Of a DNA stretch of 64,000 nucleotides, positions 33,403 through 42,669 are shown one piece after another. The notes beneath the pieces are model-generated. The model was not told the origin of the DNA, made no database searches, and was given only the letters and a program-made list of their open reading frames with translations. Both the position numbers and the translations under genes were made by a program. Numbering within the stretch: position 1 is the stretch's first letter; each line of letters begins with the position of its first letter. Source of the DNA: Nitratireductor kimnyeongensis (lineage in GTDB: Bacteria > Pseudomonadota > Alphaproteobacteria > Rhizobiales > Rhizobiaceae); NCBI RefSeq assembly GCF_019891395.1, contig NZ_CP078143.1, positions 1,092,001-1,156,000 on the forward strand, given 5' to 3'.

Positions 33403-34818
33403 ATGGCCGATACGGCACGGTTTCACAACATCATCAATGGGCGGGCTGCACCAGCCACCGAGACACAGCCAGTGCTCGATCCGGCCACCGGCGCACCTGT
33501 CGGCCACATGCCGCTCGGCACACGCTCCGACTTGGACGATGCCGTCAAAGCCGCTCGCGCTGCCTTTCCTGGCTGGGCCGCAACCAGCGACGAAGAGCGC
33601 AAGGCAGCCTGCCTGAAGATTGCCGACCTCGTCGAGCAGAGCATTCCCGAGCTTGCTCCCTTGCTCACCGCCGAACAGGGCAAACCCATCGGCGGCTTTG
33701 GCTCGCAATGGGAAATCGGCGCCGCCGCCGCATGGACCCGCCACACCGCCGGCCTCGATCTGCCCGTCTCCGTCCTTCAGGACAACAATGAGGGGCGCGT
33801 GGAGGTCCATCGCAAACCCATCGGCGTTGTCGGATCCATCACGCCGTGGAATTTCCCGGTGCTGATAGCCGCCTGGCACATCATTCCTGCCGTGCGCACC
33901 GGCAATTGCGTGGTCATCAAGCCCTCGCCCAACACGCCGCTTGCCACGATCCGTTTCGTCGAACTCATCAATCAGGTGCTGCCTGCCGGCGTGGTCAACA
34001 TCGTCTGTGGCGCAGATGAAATCGGCGCGGCCATGTCCGCCCATCCCGGCATCGACAAGATGGTGTTCACCGGCTCCACCGGAACCGGCCGCAAGATCAT
34101 GGCTTCGGCCGCCGAAACCGTGAAGCGCCTCACGCTTGAGCTGGGCGGCAATGACGCCGCGATCGTGTTGCCAGATGTCGACGCGCAAGCCATCGCCGAA
34201 GGGCTCTTCTGGGGCGCGTTTTTGAACAACGGCCAGACCTGCGCCTGCATCAAGCGGCTCTATGTGCATGAGAGCATTTATGATGCGGTGTGCGATGCGC
34301 TTGCAGCCCTCGCCGAGGCCATCCCCATGGGCGACGGGCGGCAGGAGGGTGTCGCTCTCGGCCCCGTCCAGAACGCGATGCAGTTCGAGCGCGTCACGGA
34401 ACTGGTCGAGGAAGCGAAGGCACAGGGCGCCCGCATCCTTACCGGCGGCGCACCATCCGGCGGCGTTGGATACTTCTATCCCGCGACCATCGTTGCCGAT
34501 GCCGAGCACGGCATGCGCCTTGTCGATGAAGAGCAGTTCGGCCCCGTTCTTCCCATCATCCGCTATAGTGATGTCGAGGTCGTCATCGCTCGCGCCAATG
34601 ACAATCCGAACGGGCTTGGCGGTTCGGTCTGGTCGCAGGACACCGAGCGCGCAAAGGCTCTGGTGCTGAAGCTTGAATGCGGGACTGCCTGGATCAACAA
34701 GCACGGCATGATCCAGCCCAACGCCCCATTCGGCGGCATCAAGCAATCGGGTGTTGGCGTTCAGTTCGCCGAGGCCGGCCTTATGGAGAACACGGTCGGC
34801 CAGACCATCATCATGTGA
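33403..34818 (+). CDS. NAD(P)-dependent aldehyde dehydrogenase
   Basis: A 471-residue ALDH. The catalytic Cys lies in NNGQTCACIKRLYVH, the Glu in TLELGGNDAAIVLPD, and the cofactor site in TPWNFPVLIAAWHIIPAVRTGNCVVIKPSPNTP and FTGSTGTGRKIM. GGND replaces the more usual GGKS, placing it in a particular ALDH subgroup. It probably oxidises the aldehyde made by the copper amine oxidase encoded 28 bases downstream to a carboxylic acid. SD-like GGGAGGAGG precedes ATG 33403. Confidence 0.93.
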   Translation: MADTARFHNIINGRAAPATETQPVLDPATGAPVGHMPLGTRSDLDDAVKAARAAFPGWAATSDEERKAACLKIADLVEQSIPELAPLLTAEQGKPIGGFGSQWEIGAAAAWTRHTAGLDLPVSVLQDNNEGRVEVHRKPIGVVGSITPWNFPVLIAAWHIIPAVRTGNCVVIKPSPNTPLATIRFVELINQVLPAGVVNIVCGADEIGAAMSAHPGIDKMVFTGSTGTGRKIMASAAETVKRLTLELGGNDAAIVLPDVDAQAIAEGLFWGAFLNNGQTCACIKRLYVHESIYDAVCDALAALAEAIPMGDGRQEGVALGPVQNAMQFERVTELVEEAKAQGARILTGGAPSGGVGYFYPATIVADAEHGMRLVDEEQFGPVLPIIRYSDVEVVIARANDNPNGLGGSVWSQDTERAKALVLKLECGTAWINKHGMIQPNAPFGGIKQSGVGVQFAEAGLMENTVGQTIIM

Positions 34819-34846
34819 CAACCGGGACACTGGAGGAGCAAAGAAA

Positions 34847-36835
34847 ATGAAAAGACACTTATCGACCACATCCGCAGCCTTGGCGCTCACCGCCTTATGC
34901 AGTGGCGCGCTCGCACACCCGTTGGACGGACTGTCCAAGGACGAAATTGCCGAAGTCGTCACCATCATGAAGTCCGATGATCGGATTTCCGACGAAGCCC
35001 GCTTTCCCCTGATCGAACTGAAGGAACCTGAAAAGGCCGATGTGCTTGCCTGGAAGGAAGGCGATGAAGGGCCCCGTGCCGCCACCGTCCATGTGATTTC
35101 CGGCGACGACACCTACAAGGCCGAGGTCGATCTAGTTTCCGGTGAGATCAGCGATTTCGGCTCCATTGGCGGCCAGCACATGGTGCTGCTCGAAGAGTTC
35201 ATCGGCGCCATGGATCTGGCGCTCTCCGACGAGGATTTCGTGGCAGCATTGGCAAAGCGGGAGCTCACGCCGGATGACGTCTTCTGCCTGCCGCTAACGG
35301 CCGGCTCATTCGACATCGAGGCTGAAGACGACCAGCGCCTCATGAAGGTTCCCTGCTACGTTAATCCGACCGGCTCCAATTTCTACGCTAAGCCCATCGA
35401 GGGGCTCTACGCCGTGGTCGATCTCGCCGGGAAATCCGTGGTGGAGGTTATCGACACCGGCGTCGTGCCCGTCCCGGAAGATCCCTGGGGCTACACCGAA
35501 GAAGAGGTGGAGGCCCGCACCGGCTCCCTGCGGGCCGAGAACAATCCAGCCGTCCTGCGTCAGGAAGGCGAACCCAATTTCACCATCGATGGCAGCATGG
35601 TGAACTGGGACATGTGGCGCTTCCGCTGGCGCGTTGACAAGCGGCCCGGCGTGGTTCTTTCCAGCATCGAGGTGAACGACCGCGACGACTGGCGCTCGGT
35701 GCTCTATCAGGCCCACCTTTCGGAAGTCTTCGTGCCCTATATGGACCCGGACAAGGGCTGGTATTGGCGCACCTATATGGACAGCGGCGAATATGGTTTC
35801 GGTATTTTCCTGAGCCCGCTGCGCGCAGGCGTCGACTGCCCCTCCTACGCCCGCTTCCTGCCTGCCACCGTGCATGACGACATGGGCAATCCGATCGAGA
35901 TCCCGGATGCGCTCTGCATCTTCGAGCGCAATATCGGCGACCCCGCCTGGAGGCATTATGAAATCTTCGCCCAGAGCGAGGATCAGGCCGTACCGGCGGA
36001 AGGCCGCCCGGCAAACGAGCTCGTGGTCCGCTCCGCTTCGCAGGTCGGCAATTACGACTATCTCATCGACTATGTGTTCGAGCAGAATGGCCGCATCCGC
36101 GTGATGGTCGGCGCGACCGGTCTCGACGCGGTCAAGGGCGCCGCCTCCACGTCCATGGAAGACGCCACGGCAGCGCAGGAAACCCGTTACGGCACGCTCA
36201 TCATGCCCAATCTGATCGCGCCGAACCACGACCATTTCTTCAACTTCCGCCTCGACTTCGACATCGACGGTCAGGACAATGTGTTCATGCGCACCGGCCT
36301 TGTGAAAGGCGAAGTCGCAGACGATCTGCCCCGTCGCTCCCTCTGGGTGACCAAGGCGGAAATGCCCATGACCGAGATGCAGGCGCGCTACCGGGTCAAT
36401 CCGGCGACACCTGCCATGTATCATATCATGAACATGAGCCGGAAAATCGGCGTCGGCCACGTGCCAGGCTACATGATCATGCCGCAAAACAGCGTTGCCT
36501 ACAGCCCGCTGGACACTGAAAACGACATGCCGGCAAAGCGCAACGCCTATATCGACTACACCTTCTGGAACACGCCCTATGCGGTCGACGAGCGCTATGC
36601 GGGCGGGGAATACGCCTTCCAGAGCGACGGCACCGACACGCTGGCCGAATGGGTGAAGCAGGATCGCAGCATCGACAACACCGACATCGTAACCTGGTAC
36701 ACGATGGGCTTCCATCACGTGCCGCAGATGGAAGATTGGCCGGTGATGTCGACCATGTGGAAGGGCTTCACGCTGAAACCCTACAACTTCTTCCCACACA
36801 ATCCAGCTCTCACTGTGCGGGTGCCGAAGGAATAA
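34847..36835 (+). CDS. tynA: Copper amine oxidase (primary-amine oxidase), periplasmic
   Basis: A 662-residue quinoprotein that oxidises primary amines to aldehydes, releasing ammonia and hydrogen peroxide. A signal peptide (MKRHLSTTSAALALTALCSGALA) indicates periplasmic location. The topaquinone precursor is Tyr403 in NYDY, the catalytic base Asp312 lies in YMDSGEYGFG, and the copper ligands are His461 and His463 (NHDHFF) plus a His in FHHVP (623/624). All essential residues are present. The true start is ATG 34847 after GGAGGAGC; a longer frame overlaps the ALDH gene. The preferred amine is unknown; phenethylamine or tyramine is suggested by the FeaR-like regulator. Confidence 0.93.
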   Translation: MKRHLSTTSAALALTALCSGALAHPLDGLSKDEIAEVVTIMKSDDRISDEARFPLIELKEPEKADVLAWKEGDEGPRAATVHVISGDDTYKAEVDLVSGEISDFGSIGGQHMVLLEEFIGAMDLALSDEDFVAALAKRELTPDDVFCLPLTAGSFDIEAEDDQRLMKVPCYVNPTGSNFYAKPIEGLYAVVDLAGKSVVEVIDTGVVPVPEDPWGYTEEEVEARTGSLRAENNPAVLRQEGEPNFTIDGSMVNWDMWRFRWRVDKRPGVVLSSIEVNDRDDWRSVLYQAHLSEVFVPYMDPDKGWYWRTYMDSGEYGFGIFLSPLRAGVDCPSYARFLPATVHDDMGNPIEIPDALCIFERNIGDPAWRHYEIFAQSEDQAVPAEGRPANELVVRSASQVGNYDYLIDYVFEQNGRIRVMVGATGLDAVKGAASTSMEDATAAQETRYGTLIMPNLIAPNHDHFFNFRLDFDIDGQDNVFMRTGLVKGEVADDLPRRSLWVTKAEMPMTEMQARYRVNPATPAMYHIMNMSRKIGVGHVPGYMIMPQNSVAYSPLDTENDMPAKRNAYIDYTFWNTPYAVDERYAGGEYAFQSDGTDTLAEWVKQDRSIDNTDIVTWYTMGFHHVPQMEDWPVMSTMWKGFTLKPYNFFPHNPALTVRVPKE

Positions 36836-36854
36836 GCCACCATTCCATCTTCTG

Positions 36855-37784
36855 TCAGCCGCGTGCTGGCAAATCGGGAAACATCTCGTCGACACTATCG
36901 GCGAGATGTTTCAGCGCCGCGCTGGCGCCGGCACTGCGCCAGGCAAACCCGATCTCGATCTCCGGCTGTCGCTCGGCAACACGGAAATAGGCGACACCCG
37001 GCCGGATCAACCGCCGCATCGTGCTCGGCACAAAAGCAATGCCAAGCCCGGTGGACACCAGGTTGATGATCGTCTGCATCTGCACCGCTTGCTGGCCCGC
37101 AACAGGCATCGCATCGCGCTCGGCATAATAGCGCGTCACAAGATCGTGCAATACGGGCGCGCTTTGCCTCGGGAAAAGGATAACCGGCAAATCCCGCACC
37201 GCGTCGAAATCGAGCCTGCCACCGCGCGGAGAAACCCGACCGGAAATCACCCATTCCTCCGGCACCGCAACCACAAGCTTGTCGGTCTCCACGGGCCGAT
37301 AGCGCAAGGGTGAATGCAGGGCGCCGCGCGGCGGAGCGATGATGATGCCGGCATCAAGCGCACCATCCAGCAATTCGGCAATCTGCACATCGCTCGTCGC
37401 CTCGTTCAGCGCCAGCTCCACCTCCGGAAACCGCTCCTTGAAACGGCGCACGAGTCTCGGCAAAAAACTGAAACTGACAAAGCTTATGAAGGAGAGGCGC
37501 ACCCGGCCAACCTCGCCACGTGAAAGCCGCCGCGCCACCTGCGGCAACTCGACAGCGTCTTCCAGAACCTTCCGCGCATGGGGCAGCCATTCGAGCCCGA
37601 CCGCTGTCAGCGTCACGCTACGCCGCGTGCGCTCGAACAGTGGCAGGCCGAGTTCCGCCTCCAGGGCCTGTATGCTTTGGCTAAGCGGTGGCTGCGTCAT
37701 GCCCAGACGCTCGGCAGCACGACCGAAATGCAGCTCCTCGGCCACCGCGACGAAATGCCGGATCTGACGAATGTCCATGCCCAA
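36855..37784 (-). CDS. LysR-family regulator
   Basis: A 309-residue LysR protein. The HTH is at residues about 5-64 (IRQHFV-like start MGMDIRQIRHFVAVAEELHFGRAAERLGMTQPPLSQSIQALEAELGLPLFERTRRSVTLT region), followed by a substrate-binding domain of the CynR/CatM-like group. It is divergent from ilvD with 104 AT-rich bases between, including T-N11-A type sequences near the LysR start, and very probably regulates the ilvD-TRAP genes. It converges with the amine oxidase gene. Confidence 0.92.
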   Translation of the reverse strand: MGMDIRQIRHFVAVAEELHFGRAAERLGMTQPPLSQSIQALEAELGLPLFERTRRSVTLTAVGLEWLPHARKVLEDAVELPQVARRLSRGEVGRVRLSFISFVSFSFLPRLVRRFKERFPEVELALNEATSDVQIAELLDGALDAGIIIAPPRGALHSPLRYRPVETDKLVVAVPEEWVISGRVSPRGGRLDFDAVRDLPVILFPRQSAPVLHDLVTRYYAERDAMPVAGQQAVQMQTIINLVSTGLGIAFVPSTMRRLIRPGVAYFRVAERQPEIEIGFAWRSAGASAALKHLADSVDEMFPDLPARG

Positions 37785-37888
37785 TCATATGACGTATGAA
37801 TTAATCTAATACCATAAATATATTTCTCATATCAATAAATACGCCCTAGCCTAGCTTCTCAGCGGTGTAAGCCACCCACGGAGAGAGC

Positions 37889-39562
37889 ATGGCAGCGAAC
37901 GACCGATCAAAAACCATTACGCAGGGCATCGAGCGCTCGCCCAATCGTGCGATGTACTACGCGCTCGGCTACCGGGAGGACGATTTTTTGCGTCCGATGA
38001 TCGGCATCGCCAATGGCCACTCCACCATCACGCCGTGCAATGCGGGTCTCCAACCGCTGGCAGACGCCGCAGTCGAAGCCGTGCGGGAAGCCGGCGGAAA
38101 TCCGCAGACTTTCGGTGTGCCCACCATTTCAGATGGCATGTCCATGGGCACGGAAGGCATGAAATACTCGCTGGTATCGCGTGAGGTGATTGCCGATTGT
38201 GTCGAGACCACCGTTCAGGGCCAGTGGATGGACGGCGTTCTCGTCATTGGCGGATGCGACAAGAACAAGCCGGGCGGGATGATCGGCATCGTCCGGGCCA
38301 ATGTCCCTGCCATCTATGTCTATGGCGGCACGATCCTGCCCGGTCGCCTGAATGGCCGCGACCTCAATCTGGTTTCCGCCTTCGAAGCCGTGGGCGCGCT
38401 CAAGGCCGGACGCATGTCACGCGAAGAGTTCGACGCCATCGAACGCAATGCCATTCCGGGCACCGGAGCCTGTGGCGGCATGTACACCGCAAACACGATG
38501 AGTTCGTCCTTCGAGGCGCTCGGCATCTCGCTGCTCGGCTCGTCCACCATGGCCAATGTCCATGAGGAGAAGCGCCATTCCTCGGCCCGCTCGGCCCATG
38601 TCCTGCTGGATGCCGTGCGTGCAGGACGAAAGCCGCGCGACATCATCACCCGCAGCAGCGTGGAAAACGCCATCGCGCTGGTCATGGCAACGGGAGGTTC
38701 CACCAATGCCGTGTTGCATTATCTCGCTATCTGCCGCGCCGCCGAAGTGGAATGGACACTCGACGATTTCGAGCGCATCCGGCGCAAGGTTCCAGTCCTG
38801 TGCGACCTCAAGCCTTCCGGACAATACATGGCCGTCGACCTGCATCGCGCTGGCGGCGTGCCTCAGGTGCTCAAGATCCTGCTGGAAGCAGGCCTTCTCA
38901 ACGGCGACTGCCTGACGATCACCGGGCGAAGCCTAGCGGAAGAGCTGGCAGACATCCCGGCAACCCCACCGCCGGATCAGGATGTCATTCGCCCCATCGA
39001 CGCCCCGCTTTATGCCGAAGGGCATCTGGCGATCCTGAAAGGCAACCTCGCCGAAGACGGTGCGGTCGCCAAGATCACCGGTCTCAAATCCGCCAGCATC
39101 ACCGGCCCTGCCCGCGTCTTCGAGGACGAGCAATCGGCCATGGACGCGATCCTGTCCGACAGCATAAGGCCCGGCGACGTAATGGTTCTGCGCTATCTCG
39201 GACCAAAAGGCGGACCCGGTATGCCGGAAATGCTGTCACCCAGTTCCGCTCTGATCGGGCGCGGGCTCGGCGAGAAGGTGGGGCTCATCACGGATGGCCG
39301 CTTCTCAGGCGGTTCGTGGGGCCTTCTTGTCGGGCACATCACGCCAGAAGCCTATGATGGAGGAACGATCGCGCTGGTTCAGGAAGGCGACACGATCACC
39401 ATCGACGCCACCTGCCGCCTTATACAGCTCAATGTGGAGGACAAGGAGCTGGAACGACGGCGCGCGGCGTGGCGCAGGCCCGAACCGCGCTATCGCACCG
39501 GAGTTCTGGCCAAATTCGCAAAACTGGCCGCACCTGCCAGCCAAGGTGCATTGACTGAATAG
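37889..39562 (+). CDS. ilvD: IlvD/Edd-family dehydratase (dihydroxy-acid dehydratase-like)
   Basis: A 557-residue iron-sulfur dehydratase. The N-terminus ([36 protein letters not shown]) and the cluster-binding motifs [10 protein letters not shown] and [14 protein letters not shown], plus [13 protein letters not shown] and [11 protein letters not shown], are typical of dihydroxy-acid dehydratase rather than of phosphogluconate dehydratase. The location beside a TRAP transporter, a LysR regulator and an SMP-30 lactonase suggests a catabolic paralogue acting on a sugar acid or similar hydroxyacid, not valine/isoleucine synthesis. ATG 37889 follows GGAGAGAGC. Confidence 0.88.
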   Translation: MAANDRSKTITQGIERSPNRAMYYALGYREDDFLRPMIGIANGHSTITPCNAGLQPLADAAVEAVREAGGNPQTFGVPTISDGMSMGTEGMKYSLVSREVIADCVETTVQGQWMDGVLVIGGCDKNKPGGMIGIVRANVPAIYVYGGTILPGRLNGRDLNLVSAFEAVGALKAGRMSREEFDAIERNAIPGTGACGGMYTANTMSSSFEALGISLLGSSTMANVHEEKRHSSARSAHVLLDAVRAGRKPRDIITRSSVENAIALVMATGGSTNAVLHYLAICRAAEVEWTLDDFERIRRKVPVLCDLKPSGQYMAVDLHRAGGVPQVLKILLEAGLLNGDCLTITGRSLAEELADIPATPPPDQDVIRPIDAPLYAEGHLAILKGNLAEDGAVAKITGLKSASITGPARVFEDEQSAMDAILSDSIRPGDVMVLRYLGPKGGPGMPEMLSPSSALIGRGLGEKVGLITDGRFSGGSWGLLVGHITPEAYDGGTIALVQEGDTITIDATCRLIQLNVEDKELERRRAAWRRPEPRYRTGVLAKFAKLAAPASQGALTE

Positions 39563-39634
39563 TCGGGATAGGCCACAGCCATTCAGCGAATGGGAGACCT
39601 GAATCGCAACGAAATTGTGCAAAGGGAGAGAGAC

Positions 39635-40633
39635 ATGAAATTTTCCATAAGACATGCAGGACCACTGGCGGCGCTTGTGACCGCGGTGGGCATTATCGCA
39701 GGCGCATCCGCCGCGCAGGCGCAACAGGAAATCAAGATCGGCTACGCTCTGGCGCCGACCTCGCACTATGGCGTGGCAGCGGAGAAATGGCAGGAAGTGG
39801 TGGAAGCGAACACCGATGGCCGCTTCTCGTTCCGTCATTTCCCCTCCTCCGGCTTGGGCGGTGAGCGCGAAGTGATCGAGGGCCTGCAGATCGGCACCAT
39901 CGAGGCAACGATCGTGTCTTCCGGTACGCTGAGCAACTTCGTGCCCGAGACCGGCGTGTTCGACATTCCCTTCCTGTTCCGGGACCTTTCCCATGCACGC
40001 AATGTGCTCGATGGCGAAATCGGTCAGAACATCCTCGCCAAGTTCGACGATGTTGGTCTCGTCGCTCTTGCATGGGGCGAGCAGGGCTTCCGCCACATCA
40101 CCAACAACCGCAACACGATCGGCAAACCCGAAGATGTCTCCGGTCTGAAACTGCGCACGATGGAAAACCCGATCCACATCACCGCATTCGAAACCCTGGG
40201 CGCCGCGCCCACGCCGATGGCGTGGCCGGAAGTCATCTCGTCTCTGCAGCAGGGTACGATCGACGGCCAGGAAAATCCGCTTTCCGTGATCACCTCCGCG
40301 AAGCTTTCCGAAGTACAGAAATATCTGACGCTGTCCGGTCACGTCTATTCTCCGGCCATGCTTCTTGTCTCCCGCCAGCTTTGGGACGGTATGTCCGACG
40401 AGGACAAGAAAGCCTTCGAGGAAGGCGCTGCCGAGGCCGTCAAGGCCATGCGGGCCTATGTCGACAATGTCGAAACATCAGGCGTTAAACAGCTCAAGGA
40501 AGAAGGCATGGACGTCGGCGAGTTGACCGCCGAACAGAAAGCCGCCTTCCAGCAGGCCGTTCAGCCGGCCTACGAAAAATACTATGAGCAGTACGACAAG
40601 GCGCTGATCGACCAGATCATTGCAACCAAGTAA
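39635..40633 (+). CDS. TRAP transporter substrate-binding protein (DctP)
   Basis: A 332-residue periplasmic protein of the DctP family. The signal peptide ends near SAAQAQ. Landmarks are IKIGYALAPTSHYGVAAEKWQEVVE, FPSSGLGGEREVIEGLQIGTIEATIVSSG, RTMENPIHITAFETLGAAPTPMAWPEV and LQQGTIDGQENPLSVI, which include the conserved Arg that binds the ligand carboxylate. The true start is ATG 39635 after AAGGGAGAGAG. It is 72 bases after ilvD, hence likely in one operon. Confidence 0.93.
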   Translation: MKFSIRHAGPLAALVTAVGIIAGASAAQAQQEIKIGYALAPTSHYGVAAEKWQEVVEANTDGRFSFRHFPSSGLGGEREVIEGLQIGTIEATIVSSGTLSNFVPETGVFDIPFLFRDLSHARNVLDGEIGQNILAKFDDVGLVALAWGEQGFRHITNNRNTIGKPEDVSGLKLRTMENPIHITAFETLGAAPTPMAWPEVISSLQQGTIDGQENPLSVITSAKLSEVQKYLTLSGHVYSPAMLLVSRQLWDGMSDEDKKAFEEGAAEAVKAMRAYVDNVETSGVKQLKEEGMDVGELTAEQKAAFQQAVQPAYEKYYEQYDKALIDQIIATK

Positions 40634-40650
40634 GTCCTTCTCTTGTGATG

Positions 40651-40688
40651 ATCCGGACGGCTCGCTTCCTGGGGCCGTCCGGATTTTG
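40651..40688 (+). terminator. Strong hairpin between DctP and DctQ genes
   Basis: ATCCGGACGGC (40651-40661) pairs perfectly with GCCGTCCGGAT (40674-40684), followed by TTTG. An 11-bp stem with T residues after it is a good intrinsic terminator and probably allows only partial readthrough into the membrane subunits. Confidence 0.7.
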
Positions 40689-40818
40689 CATCACTTGTGT
40701 CGTTTTTTGCCATAGGGCGGTTTCCACTCTCAACCGCGATGGTCTAAACATTGTCGGCCAACAGGCTGCGTGGCAAGGGAAACCACGCTCCGGGGGAAAG
40801 CACGCTCGGGGAGGATCA

Positions 40819-41364
40819 GTGAAGACGTTTGAGCGATATTTCATAGCCCTCAACAAATGGGCTCTGGTGCTGCTGCTTGGCGCCATGGCGGTCATTGTCT
40901 TCGCCAATGTATCGCTGCGCTATCTCACAAATTTCTCCATCACCTGGTCCGAGGAAGTTGCCCGCTATTTGATGATCTGGATGACCTTCATAGGTGCCGG
41001 TCTCGCGCTACGCACGGGCGGGCATGTGGCCGTGAGCAACTTTCAGGAGATGCTTGGTCCGGCGGGACAGCGCGCCGTGCGCATCCTCATCCTATGCCTG
41101 CTTCTGGCATTCTTCGCGATCATGATCTGGATGGGCTTGAACTATATGGATCGCGCGAGATTTCAGCTCACACCGGCGACACGCGTCTCCTTCAGCTACA
41201 TTTATGCCGCCATGCCAATCGGCTTCGGCCTCCTGATTGTGCATCTGCTTTTGATCGCCCGATCATTCGTCATGGAGAACAGGTTCGCTGAAATGGAGAC
41301 CGACGCGCCATCCACCACCCTCCACGAGAGGGCAATACCCAGCATCGCAGGCAACCGGGACTAG
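40819..41364 (+). CDS. TRAP transporter small permease (DctQ)
   Basis: A 181-residue protein with four hydrophobic helices. LNKWALVLLLGAMAVIVFANVSLRYLTNFSITWSEEVARYLMIWMTFIGAGLALRTGGHV is the DctQ pattern, including the conserved WSEE and R-x-GGHV. The start is GTG 40819 after GGGGAGGATCA; the open frame upstream lies in the leader. Confidence 0.92.
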   Translation: MKTFERYFIALNKWALVLLLGAMAVIVFANVSLRYLTNFSITWSEEVARYLMIWMTFIGAGLALRTGGHVAVSNFQEMLGPAGQRAVRILILCLLLAFFAIMIWMGLNYMDRARFQLTPATRVSFSYIYAAMPIGFGLLIVHLLLIARSFVMENRFAEMETDAPSTTLHERAIPSIAGNRD

Positions 41365-41370
41365 ACGGCC

Positions 41371-42654
41371 GTGGCGCTGATCCTCTTCGCTTCCTTCTTC
41401 GCTCTGCTCATCATCGGCATGCCGGTGGCCTTCTCGCTGGCGCTTGCCGTTTGGGCGGCAATCAGCCTCGGCAGCACCTATCCGCAGATCGTCATCGTCA
41501 AGGAGATGTTCTCCGGCCTCGACAGTTTCCCGCTCATGGCGGTGCCCTTCTTCATCCTGGCAGCGGAACTGATGTCGAGTGGCGCGATGACCCAGATACT
41601 GCTCCGCTTCGCCTCGCAGTTCGTTGGTCATTTCCGGGGCGGACTGGGCTACGCCAACGTCGTGTCCTCCACCATGTTCGCAGGCATATCCGGTTCTGCC
41701 CTTGCCGATGCCGCCGGCCCCGGTGCGATGATGATCCGCATGATGGAGAAGGATGGCTACGACAAATCCTATGCCAGCGCTCTAACGGCATCCGCCTCTG
41801 TCGTCGGCCCCATCATCCCGCCATCGATCATCATGATCCTCTACGCCATGCAGGATGAGAACGTCTCCGTCATCGCCCTTTTCATGGCCGGCATCATTCC
41901 CGGTATCCTCATTTCGGCTGCCATGGCGGCGACCAATTGGTATGTGTGCCGAACCCGAGGCTTCCGCAGCAGCACGCCCCGCCCAACCTTACGCCAGATG
42001 ATGCGCACGAGTTTTCAGGCGCTGCCAGCCATCTTCCTCATCGTGCTCATCATCGGCGGCATCCGCAGCGGATTGTTCACACCGACAGAGGCTTCGGTGG
42101 TGGCGGTATTCTACGCGCTTTTGTGCGGCATGTTCGTCTACCGCTCCTTGAGATTGCGCGACCTGCCGGACATCCTCTTTCGGTCTGCGCTGGTCACGGT
42201 CGCGATCCTGCTGATCCTGGCAGCCGCGCGTGCATTCGCATGGATCATCATTATCGAAGGCATTCCTCAGGCCATTGCTTCGACGATTGTCGCATGGGAG
42301 CTGAGCCCGATCCTGTTTCTTCTGGCGGTAAACGTGCTCCTGCTCGCTTTTGGCCTGTTCATGGATCCGCTGCCAGGCGTCATGATCCTGGTGCCGATCC
42401 TCGGCCCCATTGCCTATTCGCTGGGCATCGATCCGATACACTTCGCCATCGTCGTGATCGTCAACCTGACACTCGGTCTTCTCACCCCACCGGTGGGTGC
42501 GTTGCTTTTCGTGGTCTCTTCGGCCGTGAAAATCCGGGTCAGCGAGATGATACGAGAGATGCCACCCTTCCTGGTGATGCATCTTATTGTCCTTCTCGCC
42601 CTGACTTTCATCCCTGCGCTGTCCACCTGGCTCCCAAGCCTCAGTGGATATTGA
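41371..42654 (+). CDS. TRAP transporter large permease (DctM)
   Basis: A 427-residue membrane protein of twelve helices. MFAGISGSALADAAGPGAMMIRMMEKDGYDKSYASALTASASVVGPIIPPSIIMILYA is the DctM hallmark, and FMDPLPGVMILVPILGPIAYSLGIDPIHFAIVVIVNLTLGLLTPPVG the second. It starts with GTG six bases after dctQ and completes the DctPQM set. Confidence 0.94.
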   Translation: MALILFASFFALLIIGMPVAFSLALAVWAAISLGSTYPQIVIVKEMFSGLDSFPLMAVPFFILAAELMSSGAMTQILLRFASQFVGHFRGGLGYANVVSSTMFAGISGSALADAAGPGAMMIRMMEKDGYDKSYASALTASASVVGPIIPPSIIMILYAMQDENVSVIALFMAGIIPGILISAAMAATNWYVCRTRGFRSSTPRPTLRQMMRTSFQALPAIFLIVLIIGGIRSGLFTPTEASVVAVFYALLCGMFVYRSLRLRDLPDILFRSALVTVAILLILAAARAFAWIIIIEGIPQAIASTIVAWELSPILFLLAVNVLLLAFGLFMDPLPGVMILVPILGPIAYSLGIDPIHFAIVVIVNLTLGLLTPPVGALLFVVSSAVKIRVSEMIREMPPFLVMHLIVLLALTFIPALSTWLPSLSGY

Positions 42655-42669
42655 TAGCGACTACCGGCA

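Noticed and set aside
33229..35112. A 627-codon open frame on the minus strand
   Set aside because: Antisense to the aldehyde dehydrogenase gene, whose motifs are unambiguous; no ribosome binding site or family features.
35306..36895. A 529-codon open frame on the minus strand
   Set aside because: Antisense to the copper amine oxidase; His/Asp/Val-rich shadow sequence without domain signature.
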